A stretch of 64,000 nucleotides of DNA from an uncultured Gammaproteobacteria bacterium (GCA_947259075.1 CAMYKQ010000042.1:1-64000); one strand, 5' to 3'. Shown: positions 9,638 through 20,247, numbered from the stretch's first letter. The notes: generated by a model from the sequence alone, not told the origin. A program made the numbers and translations.

Positions 9638-10830
9638 TAGCGTGTCTCCCGGCTCCGGTTGGTGCTACGCGGCGGCTCGGGCGGCATGACTCGCGTTGGC
9701 GCCGGCGCGGTGTTTAGCGTATTGGGCGCGACGCTCTCAGGCCGTTGCGTGAGCCGGTCCAAAGGCAGATAGAGCAGATTGCTGCCCTTCTCCACATCCA
9801 CCATCACCTTACTGCTGTTCTGTAATACTGTCTCCAAAGATTCAATGTACAAGCGTTCCCGCGTCACGGCCGGGGCCTTCTGATATTCACGCAACACTTC
9901 CAAGAAGCGCGCGGTTTCACCTTGGGCGGCGGCGACGACGCGCGCCTTATACGCATTGGCGTCTTCGACTAAACGCGCCGCTTCACCGCGCGCCTTGGGA
10001 ATGACCTCGTTGGCGTAAGCCTCCGCTTCGTTGATCAAACGCTCTTGATCCTCGCGGGCGCGGATGGCATCGAGGAAGGCCTCTTGCACTTGTTCGGGCG
10101 GCTGGGCGTCTTGAATATTGACACTGGTGACGATCAAGCCGGTGGTGTAACGATCAAGCGTCGCCTGCAAGGAATCCTTGGTGCGCGCCGCGACTTCGCT
10201 GCGGCCCTCTTTCAAGATGAAGTCCATCTGGCTTTTACCAACGGTTTCGCGGATGGCGCTCTCCGCGGCTTTGCGCATGGTGATATCGGGGTCGCGATCG
10301 AAAAACAAATAGTCATCGGGCGATTTGACTTTGTACTGCACCGCCAGTTTGATCTCGACGATGTTTTCATCTTGGGTCAGCATCAGTGACTCGTTCAGCG
10401 CCACCGAGCCTTGCCGGCCACCATCACCGCGATAGCCAATCTCCACCGTGCGGATTTGATCCACATCAACCCGTATCACCTTCTCAATCGGGTTCGGCAA
10501 ACGGATGCTCGGCCCAGGTTGCAAGGTGTCCACGTATTTACCGAAACGCAGGACCACGCCCCGTTCGGCGGGTTGGATAAAATGGATGGAATCGTAGGCG
10601 AGCCAAGCGATAAACACCACGGCGACAATGACCGCCGCGCCGGCCGACGCCGCTTTGCCGCCGCCATCGCCACCATTTCCGCCACCGCCGCCGCCCTTGC
10701 CGCCGAAAATGCTATTAAGCTTTTTCTGCAGCTTGCGAATCATTTCGTCTAAATCCGGAGGACCTTGGTTTTTACGCCGTCCACCCCATGGGTCTTTATC
10801 TTGAGACCCACCCGGTTCATTCCAGGCCAT
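9637..10830 (-). CDS. hflK: HflK, SPFH-domain modulator of FtsH
   Basis: 397 aa. A Gly-rich cytosolic N-terminus (about 40-60, nearly all Gly with a few Lys/Asn/Asp) precedes one membrane helix (about 64-84) and an SPFH domain (G-V-V-L-R-F-G-K-Y). A coiled coil rich in E-A-x-A follows, and the Pro/Thr/Arg-rich tail is characteristic of HflK. It is the partner of HflC, next in the operon. Confidence 0.96.
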   Translation of the reverse strand: MAWNEPGGSQDKDPWGGRRKNQGPPDLDEMIRKLQKKLNSIFGGKGGGGGGNGGDGGGKAASAGAAVIVAVVFIAWLAYDSIHFIQPAERGVVLRFGKYVDTLQPGPSIRLPNPIEKVIRVDVDQIRTVEIGYRGDGGRQGSVALNESLMLTQDENIVEIKLAVQYKVKSPDDYLFFDRDPDITMRKAAESAIRETVGKSQMDFILKEGRSEVAARTKDSLQATLDRYTTGLIVTSVNIQDAQPPEQVQEAFLDAIRAREDQERLINEAEAYANEVIPKARGEAARLVEDANAYKARVVAAAQGETARFLEVLREYQKAPAVTRERLYIESLETVLQNSSKVMVDVEKGSNLLYLPLDRLTQRPESVAPNTLNTAPAPTRVMPPEPPRSTNRSRETR

Positions 10831-10911
10831 GTGCGACTCCGTTATTACGTGAATAATGCATAGTCATTAAGAGGAGCATTGTAGGTGTGCCAGGCACTTA
10901 TGCGCAACCGG

Positions 10912-12255
10912 CTAGCCATTGCCGACGGCGTGCAGCGGATAATCTTCAATCAAGTGACAACCCTCGGTGTTGACCAAGGCGTCCAGCTCATCACTCCACA
11001 GCGCCAAGGTCAACAGCCAGCCACCTGTTTCACTGGCTTGTTCACCAAGCACCACACCTTGTTCGTAAAGGCGTGCCCGCAGTTTACCGGCTTGCGGGGC
11101 GATGTAAACCTGTTCCGTCAGTTTACGGATAGCCTGAGCCGCGCCTGGCGCCGCACGCAACTGATGCAAGCGCTCCGCGATCGCCTCACGCAGCAGGGCC
11201 ATGCCCTCACCGGTAATCGCCGATACCCACACCCGTTGCACGCGGCCTTCAGCGTCACGATCAAGCCGCGGCGCACCGTCGCTCAGCAAATCAATCTTGT
11301 TGAATATTTGAATCTGCGGCACTTCGTCAGCGCCGATTTCCGCCAAGACTGCATTGACCTGTTCGATACGGGCTTGGCGTTCGTGCTCACGGGCGTCAAT
11401 GACGTGCAACAGCAGGCTAGCGTCACGCGTCTCATCGAGAGTTGCGCGGAAAGCGGCCACCAGATTGTGCGGCAGATGCCGGATGAAACCCACGGTGTCG
11501 GCGATAATCGCGGCATCACGCCCAGGCAAGTCGAGCCGGCGCAACGTAGGGTCGAGGGTGGCGAATAGTTGATCCGCCGCATGCACACCGGCGCCGGTGA
11601 GCTGGTTGAATAAAGTGGACTTCCCCGCATTGGTATAACCCACCAAAGATACGGTCTCCATACCCGTGCGGCCGCGCGAGCGGCGCCGCTCATCGCGCTG
11701 GCGCTGCACTTTTTCCAGGCGTTTATTAAGTTGATAAATTCGGTGTTTCACTAAACGGCGATCAGTTTCCAGCTGGGTCTCACCGGGACCGCGCAGGCCG
11801 ATACCGCCCTTTTGCCGCTCCAAGTGCGTCCAGCCTCGTACCAAGCGGGTGGAAAGATGGCGCAGCTGCGCCAGTTCTACTTGGAGTTTGCCCTCGAATG
11901 AGGTGGCCCGTTGCGCGAAGATGTCGAGAATAAGACCCGTGCGATCCAAAGCGCGGCAGTTTACCAATTGTTCGATGTTACGCTGTTGCGCGGGCGTCAG
12001 CACATGGTTGAAGATCACCACCTCAGCCTCATGCAACTCACACTGCACGCGTATTTCTTCCGCCTTACCGCTGCCTACGAAATATTTGGGATCCGGTGCC
12101 TGCCGGGCCCCGCGCACCACGGCAACGGATTGCGCCCCCGCGGAGCGGACGAGCTCGGAAAACTCCTGGAAATCTTCCTGGTCGTCCGCGGCATTGAAAT
12201 CCACATGGACCAGGACAGCTCGTTCACCCCCGCGGGGGCGCTCAATAAAATGCAC
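10912..12255 (-). CDS. hflX: GTPase HflX
   Basis: 447-aa ribosome-splitting GTPase of the Obg-HflX superfamily, which dissociates stalled ribosomes under stress. The N-terminal HflX domain ends with a Gln/Arg-rich coiled coil and G-G-I-G-L-R-G-P-G-E-T-Q-L-E-T-D-R-R. The G domain has G1 G-Y-T-N-A-G-K-S-T, G3 D-T-V-G-F-I-R-H-L-P and G4 N-K-I-D. ATG 12255 lies 24 nt downstream of the hfq stop, as expected in a miaA-hfq-hflX operon. Confidence 0.96.
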   Translation of the reverse strand: MHFIERPRGGERAVLVHVDFNAADDQEDFQEFSELVRSAGAQSVAVVRGARQAPDPKYFVGSGKAEEIRVQCELHEAEVVIFNHVLTPAQQRNIEQLVNCRALDRTGLILDIFAQRATSFEGKLQVELAQLRHLSTRLVRGWTHLERQKGGIGLRGPGETQLETDRRLVKHRIYQLNKRLEKVQRQRDERRRSRGRTGMETVSLVGYTNAGKSTLFNQLTGAGVHAADQLFATLDPTLRRLDLPGRDAAIIADTVGFIRHLPHNLVAAFRATLDETRDASLLLHVIDAREHERQARIEQVNAVLAEIGADEVPQIQIFNKIDLLSDGAPRLDRDAEGRVQRVWVSAITGEGMALLREAIAERLHQLRAAPGAAQAIRKLTEQVYIAPQAGKLRARLYEQGVVLGEQASETGGWLLTLALWSDELDALVNTEGCHLIEDYPLHAVGNG

Positions 12256-12279
12256 GTGACTTCTAATCGCTCCTGAAGT

Positions 12280-12534
12280 TTAGGCGTTACCCGGGCCTGA
12301 AGAACCGTCTTCTTCGGAGAAGCTCATTTTCACCGGGCGGGATGGCACGACGGTGGAAATAGCATGCTTATATACCATCTGACTGACGCTGTTTTTCAAC
12401 AACACGGCGAATTGGTCAAAAGATTCAACCTGTCCCTGCAGTTTGATGCCATTGACCAAGTAGATTGAAACGGGAATCTTCTCCTTGCGCAATGTATTCA
12501 AAAAAGGGTCTTGGAGGGATTGCCCTTTGCTCAT
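12280..12534 (-). CDS. hfq: RNA chaperone Hfq
   Basis: 84-aa Sm-like protein. Sm1 ([22 protein letters not shown]) and Sm2 ([10 protein letters not shown]) are complete. Q8, R16 and the Y/F core residues for the proximal face and rim are conserved, and the acidic tail (S-E-E-D-G) is short. Hfq pairs sRNAs with mRNAs, which is relevant to the sRNA array at 26.9-27.4 kb. It lies between miaA and hflX. Confidence 0.98.
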   Translation of the reverse strand: MSKGQSLQDPFLNTLRKEKIPVSIYLVNGIKLQGQVESFDQFAVLLKNSVSQMVYKHAISTVVPSRPVKMSFSEEDGSSGPGNA

Positions 12535-12623
12535 ACTCTCTTCTCCTTATTTCCTTATTGGACCCCTGTTTATCGTCTCTTCGGACAACAGAGGCTCGTT
12601 GACAAGATTAGCATATTCCCTGC

Positions 12624-13580
12624 TTATGTCTTCATTGCGCCCTCAATATATTCCATCGCTCTTATAAACGCCATGGGTTCAAGCACATCTATCCATTGCG
12701 CCCCTTGTTCGCGCCGCAGCCAGGTGAGCTGCCGTTTAGCGAGTTGACGCGTCGCGATGGCCGCCCGTTCCACCATATGCGCATAGGGGAGTTCGCCGGA
12801 GAGATAATCCCATACTTGCCGGTAACCGACCGCGCGCATGGAGGGCAGATCCCTGTGCAAATCTCCCCTCTGATATAAGGCCTCCACTTCACTTATCAAG
12901 CCCCTCTCCAACATTTGTTGGAAACGCGCCGCGATGCGTCCGCGCAGGACGCCCCGATCACTGGGCGCCAGCACCAGCTTGATGAGTTTCCCTGGTAACG
13001 AGGGCGTGAGGCTACCGAGATGCTGGTCGGTGAAGAACGAGGACAAAGAGCGGCCGGTAAGCTCATGAACCTCCAAGGCGCGCTGAATACGTTGCGGATC
13101 GTTGGGATGGATACGCGCGGCGGCGACGGGGTCCACCTCGGCCAAACGCGCATGCAGCGCGGCCCAACCCCGTGTCCGCGCCTCGGCCTCGAGACGCTCG
13201 CGCACCGCGGCATCAGCGGAAGGCAGCAGCGATAACCCATGCTGCAGGGCGTGAAAATACAGCATCGTCCCCCCGACCAAGAGGGGAATTCTTCCGGCGG
13301 CATGACTCGCCGCGATCTCACGGCGGGCGTCGGCGCTAAACTGCGCGGCGGAATAGGCCTCGGCGGGATCGCGGATATCGATAAGACGGTGTGGTGCCAC
13401 GGCCAAGGTATCCGGCCCCGGCTTGGCCGTGCCGATATCCATGCCGCGATATACCATGGCGGAGTCGACGCTGATGATGTCGCACGGCATGCGCCGCACC
13501 AGCTCAATGGCCAGATCGGTTTTACCAGAGGCGGTGGGGCCCATGATAAAAATGACGGGCGCTGAATCGGGCATGGGCAA
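12624..13580 (-). CDS. miaA: tRNA dimethylallyltransferase MiaA
   Basis: 318 aa. Transfers dimethylallyl to A37 of tRNAs reading UNN codons. The P-loop G-P-T-A-S-G-K-T (about 14-21), [16 protein letters not shown] and R-A-V-G-Y-R-Q-V-W are all family signatures. First gene seen in the hfq-hflX run. One of its substrates, tRNA-Ser(UGA), is encoded immediately upstream on the same strand. Confidence 0.97.
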   Translation of the reverse strand: MPMPDSAPVIFIMGPTASGKTDLAIELVRRMPCDIISVDSAMVYRGMDIGTAKPGPDTLAVAPHRLIDIRDPAEAYSAAQFSADARREIAASHAAGRIPLLVGGTMLYFHALQHGLSLLPSADAAVRERLEAEARTRGWAALHARLAEVDPVAAARIHPNDPQRIQRALEVHELTGRSLSSFFTDQHLGSLTPSLPGKLIKLVLAPSDRGVLRGRIAARFQQMLERGLISEVEALYQRGDLHRDLPSMRAVGYRQVWDYLSGELPYAHMVERAAIATRQLAKRQLTWLRREQGAQWIDVLEPMAFIRAMEYIEGAMKT

Positions 13581-13626
13581 CGGGGTAAATCTATGAGTGA
13601 GTGGTGTTACATCGCGCGGGTAATAT

Positions 13627-13714
13627 TGGCGGAGAGGGAGGGATTCGAACCCCCGGAGGCTTGCGCCTCAACGGTTTTCAAGACCGCCGCTTTCGACCAC
13701 TCAGCCACCTCTCC
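13627..13714 (-). tRNA. tRNA-Ser (anticodon UGA)
   Basis: Class II tRNA with encoded CCA, read on the minus strand. The acceptor stem GGAGAGG/CCTCTCC is perfect. The anticodon stem and loop around CTTGAAA give anticodon TGA. A long variable arm (GAGGC-GCAA-GCCTC) and the T loop GTTCGAAT are present, with G as discriminator as in other serine tRNAs. It lies 46 nt upstream of miaA. Confidence 0.95.
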
Positions 13715-13871
13715 GAATTTGGCGCGCCATCCTTGAAAAGTGACTGGCGCCGCGGCGCGCGATTGTAACTCATTTGCCGGCGCGGAGGCTAACTCCGCGG
13801 TGGCCGCGCCAGCCTCACCATGAGCGGCGGCACGAAAAAATAGCGTTCAAGCCCGCGGCAAGACGGGTCCA

Positions 13872-14693
13872 TCAGCGCACGGTCTCCACCCCCAAACGCA
13901 GGGTGCGCGCCGAGAAGACGTCTTCCTTCAAGCCGAGATTGACCCGGATATCGCTGATATCCAGCACGGTGCGGCTTCCGCCCTTGGGCTCCACACCCAA
14001 TACTCGGGTCCACACCCAAGCGTCGCCTTTCCGTTCCCACTTTATTTCTTGTTGTTTGTCCGGCGTAGCCCCGCCGCTGTAATAATCGATGTGTTCGATG
14101 AGGTAAATGTCCTTGGAAATCCAGCGCCGGACTTTTTGATAGGGGTAGGCCTCACTGGGTTTTTTCGGGATGCTCTCCACTACATAATAGTGCCGGCCCT
14201 TAATCTCCTCCTCGCCGAGCAAGGTGTGCTCATCGGCGCCCGGCTTTCTCGGCACCAAGTCGGCACGGGTCAAGACCGAGTGGGCGAAATCATCGTTCTC
14301 ATGCTCCTTGTGGTCACCGTGACTGACTTTGCGCACCATGCGCAGCTCAGGCAGATAGATCCACTGGTCATCCATGCGTTCCTTATAAACCCAGGCCATA
14401 AAGGATTTACCGCGTTCATCTGGGGGAAATTCGCTGAAGAAGACGACCTTGCTATCCACATCACCCTCTTCGCCGTACTCCTTCCACACCATGGTAAAGA
14501 CCAATTTCTTGTCGGGCGCACCGGGCTTTTGGAAATTGAAGCTCAGGCGGGCGATCCCATCGCGGCCGCCATCGACGTGATAGGCCTTGGCGATGATCTC
14601 AGCCGCGCTCAGCTCCGCCGCCAGCGCGGAGGTCATGCAACTCAAGGCTGCGAAAATCGCTAAGGCGGTTAATCTTTGTGCTAAATAGCGCAT
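13872..14693 (-). CDS. LolA-like outer-membrane lipoprotein-sorting protein (PF17131 type)
   Basis: 273 aa with a clear Sec signal peptide (hydrophobic core A-L-A-I-F-A-A-L, cleavage after A-L-A at about 25). The mature part matches the LolA_like/TP_0789 family: F-F-S-E-F-P-P-D-E-R-G-K-S-F-M-A-W-V-Y, then D-D-Q-W-I-Y-L-P-E-L-R-M-V-R-K-V, then W-I-S-K-D-I-Y-L-I-E-H. Presumed periplasmic lipid or lipoprotein binding protein; the substrate is unknown. It is transcribed away from the acyltransferase-like gene at 14817. A second family member sits at 54870, there next to an outer-membrane barrel gene. Confidence 0.8.
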   Translation of the reverse strand: MRYLAQRLTALAIFAALSCMTSALAAELSAAEIIAKAYHVDGGRDGIARLSFNFQKPGAPDKKLVFTMVWKEYGEEGDVDSKVVFFSEFPPDERGKSFMAWVYKERMDDQWIYLPELRMVRKVSHGDHKEHENDDFAHSVLTRADLVPRKPGADEHTLLGEEEIKGRHYYVVESIPKKPSEAYPYQKVRRWISKDIYLIEHIDYYSGGATPDKQQEIKWERKGDAWVWTRVLGVEPKGGSRTVLDISDIRVNLGLKEDVFSARTLRLGVETVR

Positions 14694-14816
14694 GATGCCG
14701 CTCCTATTATTGCTAGAGAGCTTATTAGTTTAATGAACCTTCGCATGAGTACAGCAGGCCGGACCCATCCCCAACTTATGCCAGCGCGCCATCCTACGAT
14801 TCGTTAAAATATCCAA

Positions 14817-15992
14817 GTGCATATCACCCTAGCGGAACAATTGAGCGAAATTGAAGCCGGCGCCTGGAACCGCCTCGCGGCCGGCGGCTATCCCTTCGTC
14901 CGCCATGAATTTCTCACCGCCTTGGAACAACACGGCGCGGTGGGCGGCCACAGCGGCTGGTCACCGCGCTATCTGCTGGCCTGGGAAAAAGGCGAATTAA
15001 GCGGCGCACTTCCACTCTACCTCAAATCCCATTCCTGGGGCGAATTCGTCTTTGATTGGGCCTGGGCTCAGGCCTATGAACGCAGCGGCCGCGCCTATTA
15101 CCCGAAATTGGTAGCCGCCATTCCGTACACGCCGTGCGGCGGCCCGCGCCTTCTCGTCGCCCCTGCGGCGCACAGCGAGACCGTCACCGCCGCGCTCATC
15201 GATGCGGCCAAGACCCTCTCCCGGGAATTGCAGGTCTCCTCATTGCATGTTCTCTTCACCGACGCAGCGCAGGCTCATGCCTTGGAGGCACGCGGCCTGC
15301 AACAACGCTGGGGCTGCCAATACCACTGGCACAACCGCGGCTACGCCGATTTCGATGATTTCCTCAGTCACTTCACCGCGGAAAAACGTAAGAAGGTAAA
15401 ACGCGAGCGCCGCCGGGTGCGCGAGGCCGGGGTCGAGATACGGATATTAGCGGGCAACGAATTGGGTCCGGCGGAATGGCGGGCTTTTTATCAATTTTAC
15501 CGCAACACCTTTTTGGAAAAGAGCGGTGTCGTGCCGCTGACACAAGGCTTTTTTGAAAGCCTGGGCACGACGATGGCTGAACACATCGTCATGGTACTGG
15601 CATGCCATCGCAACGAGTACGTGGCCGCGGCCCTCAGCCTGCACGGCGGCGACACGCTTTACGGCCGCTACTGGGGCGCCAATCAGGACTTTCACAGCCT
15701 GCACTTCGAGGCCTGTTACTACGCCGGTATCGAGTACTGCATACGTGAGGGCCTGCAGCGCTTCGAACCCGGCGCCCAAGGCGAGCACAAGATCAGCCGC
15801 GGTTTTACCCCCACCCTCACCTATTCCGCCCATTGGATGCTGGACCCCGGCTTTCACACCGCCGTCACCCGCTTTCTCGCGGAGGAGCGCAATCTCATGA
15901 GTGGGCACCGCGCGGAACTCAGCCTCCATCTCCCATTTAAATTGGCGGCGCCCGCTGCGAGCGCAGCCGATGGAGTCCATGAACATGACTAA
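14817..15992 (+). CDS. FemAB/GNAT-like acyltransferase (DUF482/PF04339)
   Basis: 391 aa from a GTG start with no obvious ribosome binding site. Diagnostic segments: [11 protein letters not shown] near the N-terminus, [23 protein letters not shown] in the middle, and a C-terminal [18 protein letters not shown] and [12 protein letters not shown]. These fit the PF04339 family, a predicted GNAT-fold N-acyltransferase of unknown substrate. It overlaps the aat start by 8 nt, so it probably shares the aat-bpt transcript. Confidence 0.8.
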   Translation: MHITLAEQLSEIEAGAWNRLAAGGYPFVRHEFLTALEQHGAVGGHSGWSPRYLLAWEKGELSGALPLYLKSHSWGEFVFDWAWAQAYERSGRAYYPKLVAAIPYTPCGGPRLLVAPAAHSETVTAALIDAAKTLSRELQVSSLHVLFTDAAQAHALEARGLQQRWGCQYHWHNRGYADFDDFLSHFTAEKRKKVKRERRRVREAGVEIRILAGNELGPAEWRAFYQFYRNTFLEKSGVVPLTQGFFESLGTTMAEHIVMVLACHRNEYVAAALSLHGGDTLYGRYWGANQDFHSLHFEACYYAGIEYCIREGLQRFEPGAQGEHKISRGFTPTLTYSAHWMLDPGFHTAVTRFLAEERNLMSGHRAELSLHLPFKLAAPAASAADGVHEHD

Positions 15993-16707
15993 ACTGCTCT
16001 GGCTCGACGCGCGGGATAACACCGCGCCCTTTCCCGACCCGGCACTGGCCTTGCGTGAACCCGACGGCTTGCTGGCGGCGGGCGGGGATCTCAGTCCGCA
16101 GCGTCTGCTGAATGCCTACCGCCAGGGCATCTTTCCCTGGTACAGCGCCGGTCAACCCATACTTTGGTGGTCGCCCGACCCGCGCGCGGTCCTGTATCCG
16201 CGGGACTTACATGTTTCACGCAGCCTGCGCAAAACCCTGCGCAAGGGTGAATACCGCGTGAGCTTCGACACCGCCTTCACCGAGGTGATCCGCCATTGCG
16301 CCCAGCCCCGCGCCGACGGATTGGGCACGTGGATAACGGCGGAGATGATCGCCGCCTATTGCCGCTTACACCAATTGGGCCATGCCCATTCGGTGGAGGC
16401 CTGGCATGAAGGCGTGTTGGTGGGCGGGCTCTACGGCGTGGCGCTTGGACACGTGTTTTTCGGCGAATCCATGTTCAGCCGCCGCAGCGATGCCTCCAAA
16501 GTTGCCTTCGTGCACGCCGTCACCGTGCTGCGCGATGCGGGTTATCAGCTCATTGACTGCCAAGTCGCCTCCGCTCATCTCAGTCAATTCGGCGCCACCC
16601 TCATTCCGCGCCGCGCATTCATCGCCCAGCTCGACACGTACTGCGAACAAGCACCGCCCGGTGACCCTTGGCGCCCGGGACCCGAGGAAGAGGCCGGCCA
16701 TGGATAA
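15985..16707 (+). CDS. aat: Leucyl/phenylalanyl-tRNA--protein transferase
   Basis: 240 aa. Moves Leu or Phe from tRNA onto proteins with N-terminal Lys or Arg, creating the N-degron read by ClpS. Conserved [36 protein letters not shown] and [18 protein letters not shown] are present. The frame is open upstream to 15901. ATG 15985 (with GGAG about 9 nt before it) gives the usual length; ATG 15979 is the alternative. Followed by bpt with an 8-nt overlap. Confidence 0.96.
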   Translation: MTKLLWLDARDNTAPFPDPALALREPDGLLAAGGDLSPQRLLNAYRQGIFPWYSAGQPILWWSPDPRAVLYPRDLHVSRSLRKTLRKGEYRVSFDTAFTEVIRHCAQPRADGLGTWITAEMIAAYCRLHQLGHAHSVEAWHEGVLVGGLYGVALGHVFFGESMFSRRSDASKVAFVHAVTVLRDAGYQLIDCQVASAHLSQFGATLIPRRAFIAQLDTYCEQAPPGDPWRPGPEEEAGHG

Positions 16708-17434
16708 AGACCCCAGCGCGCAGCGCGCCACGCAACGCTCGGTAAAGTTGTATGCGGGTCCACCCCATGCGTGCGGTTATCTGCCAGCGGAGGTCGCGCT
16801 CACTCAATTCATCGACCCGAATTTGCCCATGAGCCCGGACGTGTACAGCGAGCTGGTCGATTTGGGTTTCCGCCGCAGCGGCGAACTGGTGTACCGCCCG
16901 CGCTGCCGTCAATGCGATGCCTGCATCCCAGTACGCATCCCCGTGGATAGTTTCAGCCCGACACGGCAGCAGCGGCGTGTTTGGCGCCGCAATCAAGACC
17001 TGCGGGTGCGCCTGCTCCCTGCCCGCTTCCACGGCGCGCATTACGAGCTCTACCGCCGCTACATCACGGACCGGCATGCGGGGGGCGGCATGGATGTAAC
17101 TAACTCAGCCCAATATGAGAGCTTCTTTTTCAGTCCTTGGAGCCAGACCCTGTGCGCGGAAATCCGCGACGCGGAAAACCTGTTGGCCGTGGCGATGATT
17201 GACCCGCTGCACCAGGGCTGGTCGGCGGTCTACACCTTCTTCGACCCGGAACACGCCCGGCGCAGCCTCGGCGGCTTCGCCGTGATGTGGCAAATCCACG
17301 AATGCCGGCGTTTGGGCCTGCCTTGGCTCTATTTGGGCTATTGGGTCGAACGCTGCCAAAAAATGGCCTACAAGAATCAATTTCAACCCATGGAAATCCT
17401 GCGCCAAGGACGCTGGCAGCCCTATGGCGCTTGA
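16700..17434 (+). CDS. bpt: Aspartate/glutamate leucyltransferase (bacterial ATE-type)
   Basis: 244 aa. Adds Leu to N-terminal Asp/Glu, the second arm of the bacterial N-degron pathway. Conserved C-G-Y-L near the N-terminus, the Cys cluster [18 protein letters not shown], and C-terminal Y-F-F/Y-L-G-Y-W-type segments are visible (here Y-T-F-F-D-P and Y-L-G-Y-W-V). ATG 16700 lies inside the last codons of aat, so translation is probably coupled. The longer open frame upstream is out-of-frame aat sequence. Confidence 0.94.
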   Translation: MDKDPSAQRATQRSVKLYAGPPHACGYLPAEVALTQFIDPNLPMSPDVYSELVDLGFRRSGELVYRPRCRQCDACIPVRIPVDSFSPTRQQRRVWRRNQDLRVRLLPARFHGAHYELYRRYITDRHAGGGMDVTNSAQYESFFFSPWSQTLCAEIRDAENLLAVAMIDPLHQGWSAVYTFFDPEHARRSLGGFAVMWQIHECRRLGLPWLYLGYWVERCQKMAYKNQFQPMEILRQGRWQPYGA

Positions 17435-17593
17435 GCCGTACCGTCTTGGCAAAACGGCCGGAATACCCATTGTGGCTCGCCGCCTTTGAAAAATTCCCCC
17501 AGTTCGTGCAATATGCGCGTTCTAAAATCGCCGCTTCCGAGTTATTGCTGGGGGTGGATCATGACAATGCGTTGAATGGAGAGCAGTAGCCGT

Positions 17594-17812
17594 ATGGCGA
17601 AAGAAGACCATATCGAGATGGAAGGGACTGTTATCGAAACCCTCCCCAACACCATGTTCCGCGTCCAGCTGGACAACGGCCATGTAGTGACCGCCCACAT
17701 ATCGGGCAAGATGCGTAAGCACTATATTCGTATTTTGACCGGCGACAAGGTAACCGTGCAGTTAACGCCTTACGACCTCAGCAAAGGCCGCATCAGCTTT
17801 CGCGCCCGCTGA
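17594..17812 (+). CDS. infA: Translation initiation factor IF-1
   Basis: 72-aa S1/OB-fold protein, starting [11 protein letters not shown] and ending G-R-I-S-F-R-A-R. It binds the 30S A site during initiation. The frame opens slightly earlier (17576), but ATG 17594 gives the universally conserved N-terminus. It lies between bpt and the convergent clpA, as in many gammaproteobacteria. Confidence 0.98.
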   Translation: MAKEDHIEMEGTVIETLPNTMFRVQLDNGHVVTAHISGKMRKHYIRILTGDKVTVQLTPYDLSKGRISFRAR

Positions 17813-17887
17813 GGGCCTCTACTTCCCCCACTCTATTTATTTATTCCAGAAGTTTCTGTCATACGCGGCGGTCAGCGGACGCGGGCA

Positions 17888-17916
17888 CAGCGCGCCGCTC
17901 TTGCCGCGGCGCGCTG
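17888..17916. terminator. Stem-loop between convergent infA and clpA
   Basis: Perfect 11-bp stem CAGCGCGCCGC/GCGGCGCGCTG with a 7-nt loop, in the 126-bp gap between the infA and clpA stops. Neither strand has a good T-run, so efficiency as an intrinsic terminator is uncertain. Confidence 0.45.
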
Positions 17917-17938
17917 ATTAACTTTCTCGACAATGAAT

Positions 17939-20218
17939 TTAGGCTTGTTCCGGCACCTGGGCCCCGGAGTGGGCTTCGTATTCAAACACCAGCTCATCGT
18001 CCCGTGTTGAGATGGCGACATGGCCGCCGCCCGCCAGCTTGCCGAAGAGCAGTTCGCCCGCCAAGGCTTTCTTGATGCGCTCTTGAATCACCCGCGCCAT
18101 GGGCCGCGCGCCCATTTGCGGATCGAAGCCGTGACGCGCCAGCCAGCGGCGGGCCGCGTCATCGATCTCCAGCGTGACTTGTTTCTCTTCGAGCTGCGCC
18201 TCCAATTCGGCGATGAACTTATCCACCACGTGCCCGACGGTGGTCTCGTCCAATTGACGGAACTGGATGATGCCGTCGAGGCGATTGCGGAATTCCGGCG
18301 AGAACATTTTTTTAATCACTTCCATGCTGTCGGTAGAGTGATCCTGCTGAGTGAAGCCCATGGAGCGGCGGCTGCTTTGCTCGCTGCCCGCATTGGTGGT
18401 CATGATAATGATCACATTGCGGAAGTCGGCCTTGCGTCCGTTGTTGTCCGTCAGCGAGCCGTGGTCCATCACCTGCAACAGCAAGTTGTACACGTCCGGG
18501 TGCGCTTTTTCGATCTCATCGAGCAGCAACACCGCGTGCGGATGTTTCGTGACGGCCTCGGTTAACAACCCGCCTTGGTCAAACCCCACATAGCCGGGCG
18601 GCGCGCCGATCAGGCGCGACACGGTGTGGCGCTCCATGTATTCGGACATATCGAAACGGATGAGTTCGATGCCGAGAATCTTGGCCAATTGCCGCGACAC
18701 CTCGGTTTTACCCACGCCCGTGGGGCCGGCGAAGAGGAAGGAACCCACCGGCTTTTGCACATGCCCCAAGCCCGAACGCGACATCTTGATGGACGTCGCC
18801 AAGGCGTCGATGGCCTCTTCTTGGCCGTAGACAACGAGCTTGAGATCACGCTCCAAGTTACGCAGCGATTCCTTATCAGAGGCGGAAACGGTCTTCGGCG
18901 GAATACGCGCGATCTTCGCCACCACGTTTTCCACCTCGGTGACGCCGATAACCTTTTTGCGCTTGGAGGGCGCCAAGAGTTGCTGCGTCGCGCCCGCCTC
19001 ATCGAGCACGTCGATGGCCTTGTCGGGCAGGTGCCGGTCATTGATATAACGGGATGACAGCTCGGCCGCCGTGCGCAAGGCGGCGCGGGTGTACTTCACG
19101 CCGTGATGCTTTTCGAAACGCGACTTGAGGCCGCGCAGAATCTCCACGGTGTCCTCCACCGAGGGCTCACCCACATCGATCTTTTGAAAGCGGCGGGCCA
19201 AGGCCCGGTCTTTTTCAAAAATGCCGCGGTATTCCTGATAGGTCGTGGAACCGATGCAGCGCATCCGGCCCGAAGTCAGTGCCGGTTTAAGTAAATTGGA
19301 GGCATCCATCACCCCGCCCGAGGCCGCGCCGGCGCCGATGATGGTGTGGATCTCGTCGATGAACAGGATGCTGCCCGGCTCCTGCGCCAACTGGGCAAGC
19401 ACGGCTTTCAGGCGTTTCTCGAAATCGCCGCGGTATTTGGTGCCGGCCAAGAGTGCGCCCAAATCCAGGGAATAGACCGTGCTGTCGGCAATCACCGCGG
19501 GCACTTTGCCATCGACGATCAGCCGCGCCAGGCCTTCGGCGAGCGCGGTTTTACCCACGCCAGCCTCCCCCACGTAGAGCGGGTTATTTTTGCGGCGGCG
19601 GCATAATATCTGAAGAGTGCGCTGAATTTCGTCCTGACGCCCGATGAGAGGATCTATCTTATCTTGTCTTGCCAACTCATTAAGATTTACCGCGAAATTT
19701 TCTAATGGCGTTTTAGCTGGCGCCGCGCCCATCTCATCCTCATCACCGGCCAGGGGCAGATGGTCGGCGTCATCTTCTTCGCCGTGAATCTTAGAAATGC
19801 CGTGAGAAATATAATTCACCACATCAAGGCGATTGACGTTTTGCCGGTTGAGCAGGTACACGGCTTGGGAGTCTTGTTCGCTGTACATAGCCACCAGCAC
19901 ATTGGCGCCGGTGACTTCTTTTTTACCGGAGGACTGCACGTGGAAAACCGCGCGCTGCAAGACGCGTTGAAAACCTAAGGTCGGTTGAATTTCACGGCCA
20001 TCGTCGGGAGAGAGGTGGGGCGTGGTGTCCTCAATAAAACGGTTGAGGTCTTTTTTAAGCAGGTCAATATTCGCCCCGCAGGCCTGGAGGACTTTCGTGG
20101 CGGCGGTATTGGTGAGCAAGGCTAACAACAAGTGCTCCACGGTCACGAACTCGTGGAGGCGGTCGCGCGCCTCACGGAAAACCGCGTTCAGCGTACTCTC
20201 TAAATCTTGGCTTAACAT
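17939..20218 (-). CDS. clpA: ATP-dependent Clp protease ATP-binding subunit ClpA
   Basis: 759-aa Hsp100 unfoldase that feeds ClpP. The N-domain (about 1-145) has the ClpA-type H-E-F-V-T-V-E-H-L-L. The D1 AAA module has Walker A G-E-A-G-V-G-K-T and Walker B I-L-F-I-D-E; D2 has G-P-T-G-V-G-K-T and L-L-L-D-E-I-E-K. The I-G-x ClpP-binding loop region is in D2. Start ATG 20218 follows GAGGTAA. The clpS gene lies 29 nt upstream. clpP is not in the window. Confidence 0.97.
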   Translation of the reverse strand: MLSQDLESTLNAVFREARDRLHEFVTVEHLLLALLTNTAATKVLQACGANIDLLKKDLNRFIEDTTPHLSPDDGREIQPTLGFQRVLQRAVFHVQSSGKKEVTGANVLVAMYSEQDSQAVYLLNRQNVNRLDVVNYISHGISKIHGEEDDADHLPLAGDEDEMGAAPAKTPLENFAVNLNELARQDKIDPLIGRQDEIQRTLQILCRRRKNNPLYVGEAGVGKTALAEGLARLIVDGKVPAVIADSTVYSLDLGALLAGTKYRGDFEKRLKAVLAQLAQEPGSILFIDEIHTIIGAGAASGGVMDASNLLKPALTSGRMRCIGSTTYQEYRGIFEKDRALARRFQKIDVGEPSVEDTVEILRGLKSRFEKHHGVKYTRAALRTAAELSSRYINDRHLPDKAIDVLDEAGATQQLLAPSKRKKVIGVTEVENVVAKIARIPPKTVSASDKESLRNLERDLKLVVYGQEEAIDALATSIKMSRSGLGHVQKPVGSFLFAGPTGVGKTEVSRQLAKILGIELIRFDMSEYMERHTVSRLIGAPPGYVGFDQGGLLTEAVTKHPHAVLLLDEIEKAHPDVYNLLLQVMDHGSLTDNNGRKADFRNVIIIMTTNAGSEQSSRRSMGFTQQDHSTDSMEVIKKMFSPEFRNRLDGIIQFRQLDETTVGHVVDKFIAELEAQLEEKQVTLEIDDAARRWLARHGFDPQMGARPMARVIQERIKKALAGELLFGKLAGGGHVAISTRDDELVFEYEAHSGAQVPEQA

Positions 20219-20247
20219 ATAATTACCTCTACTTCCTTACGCCGGAC

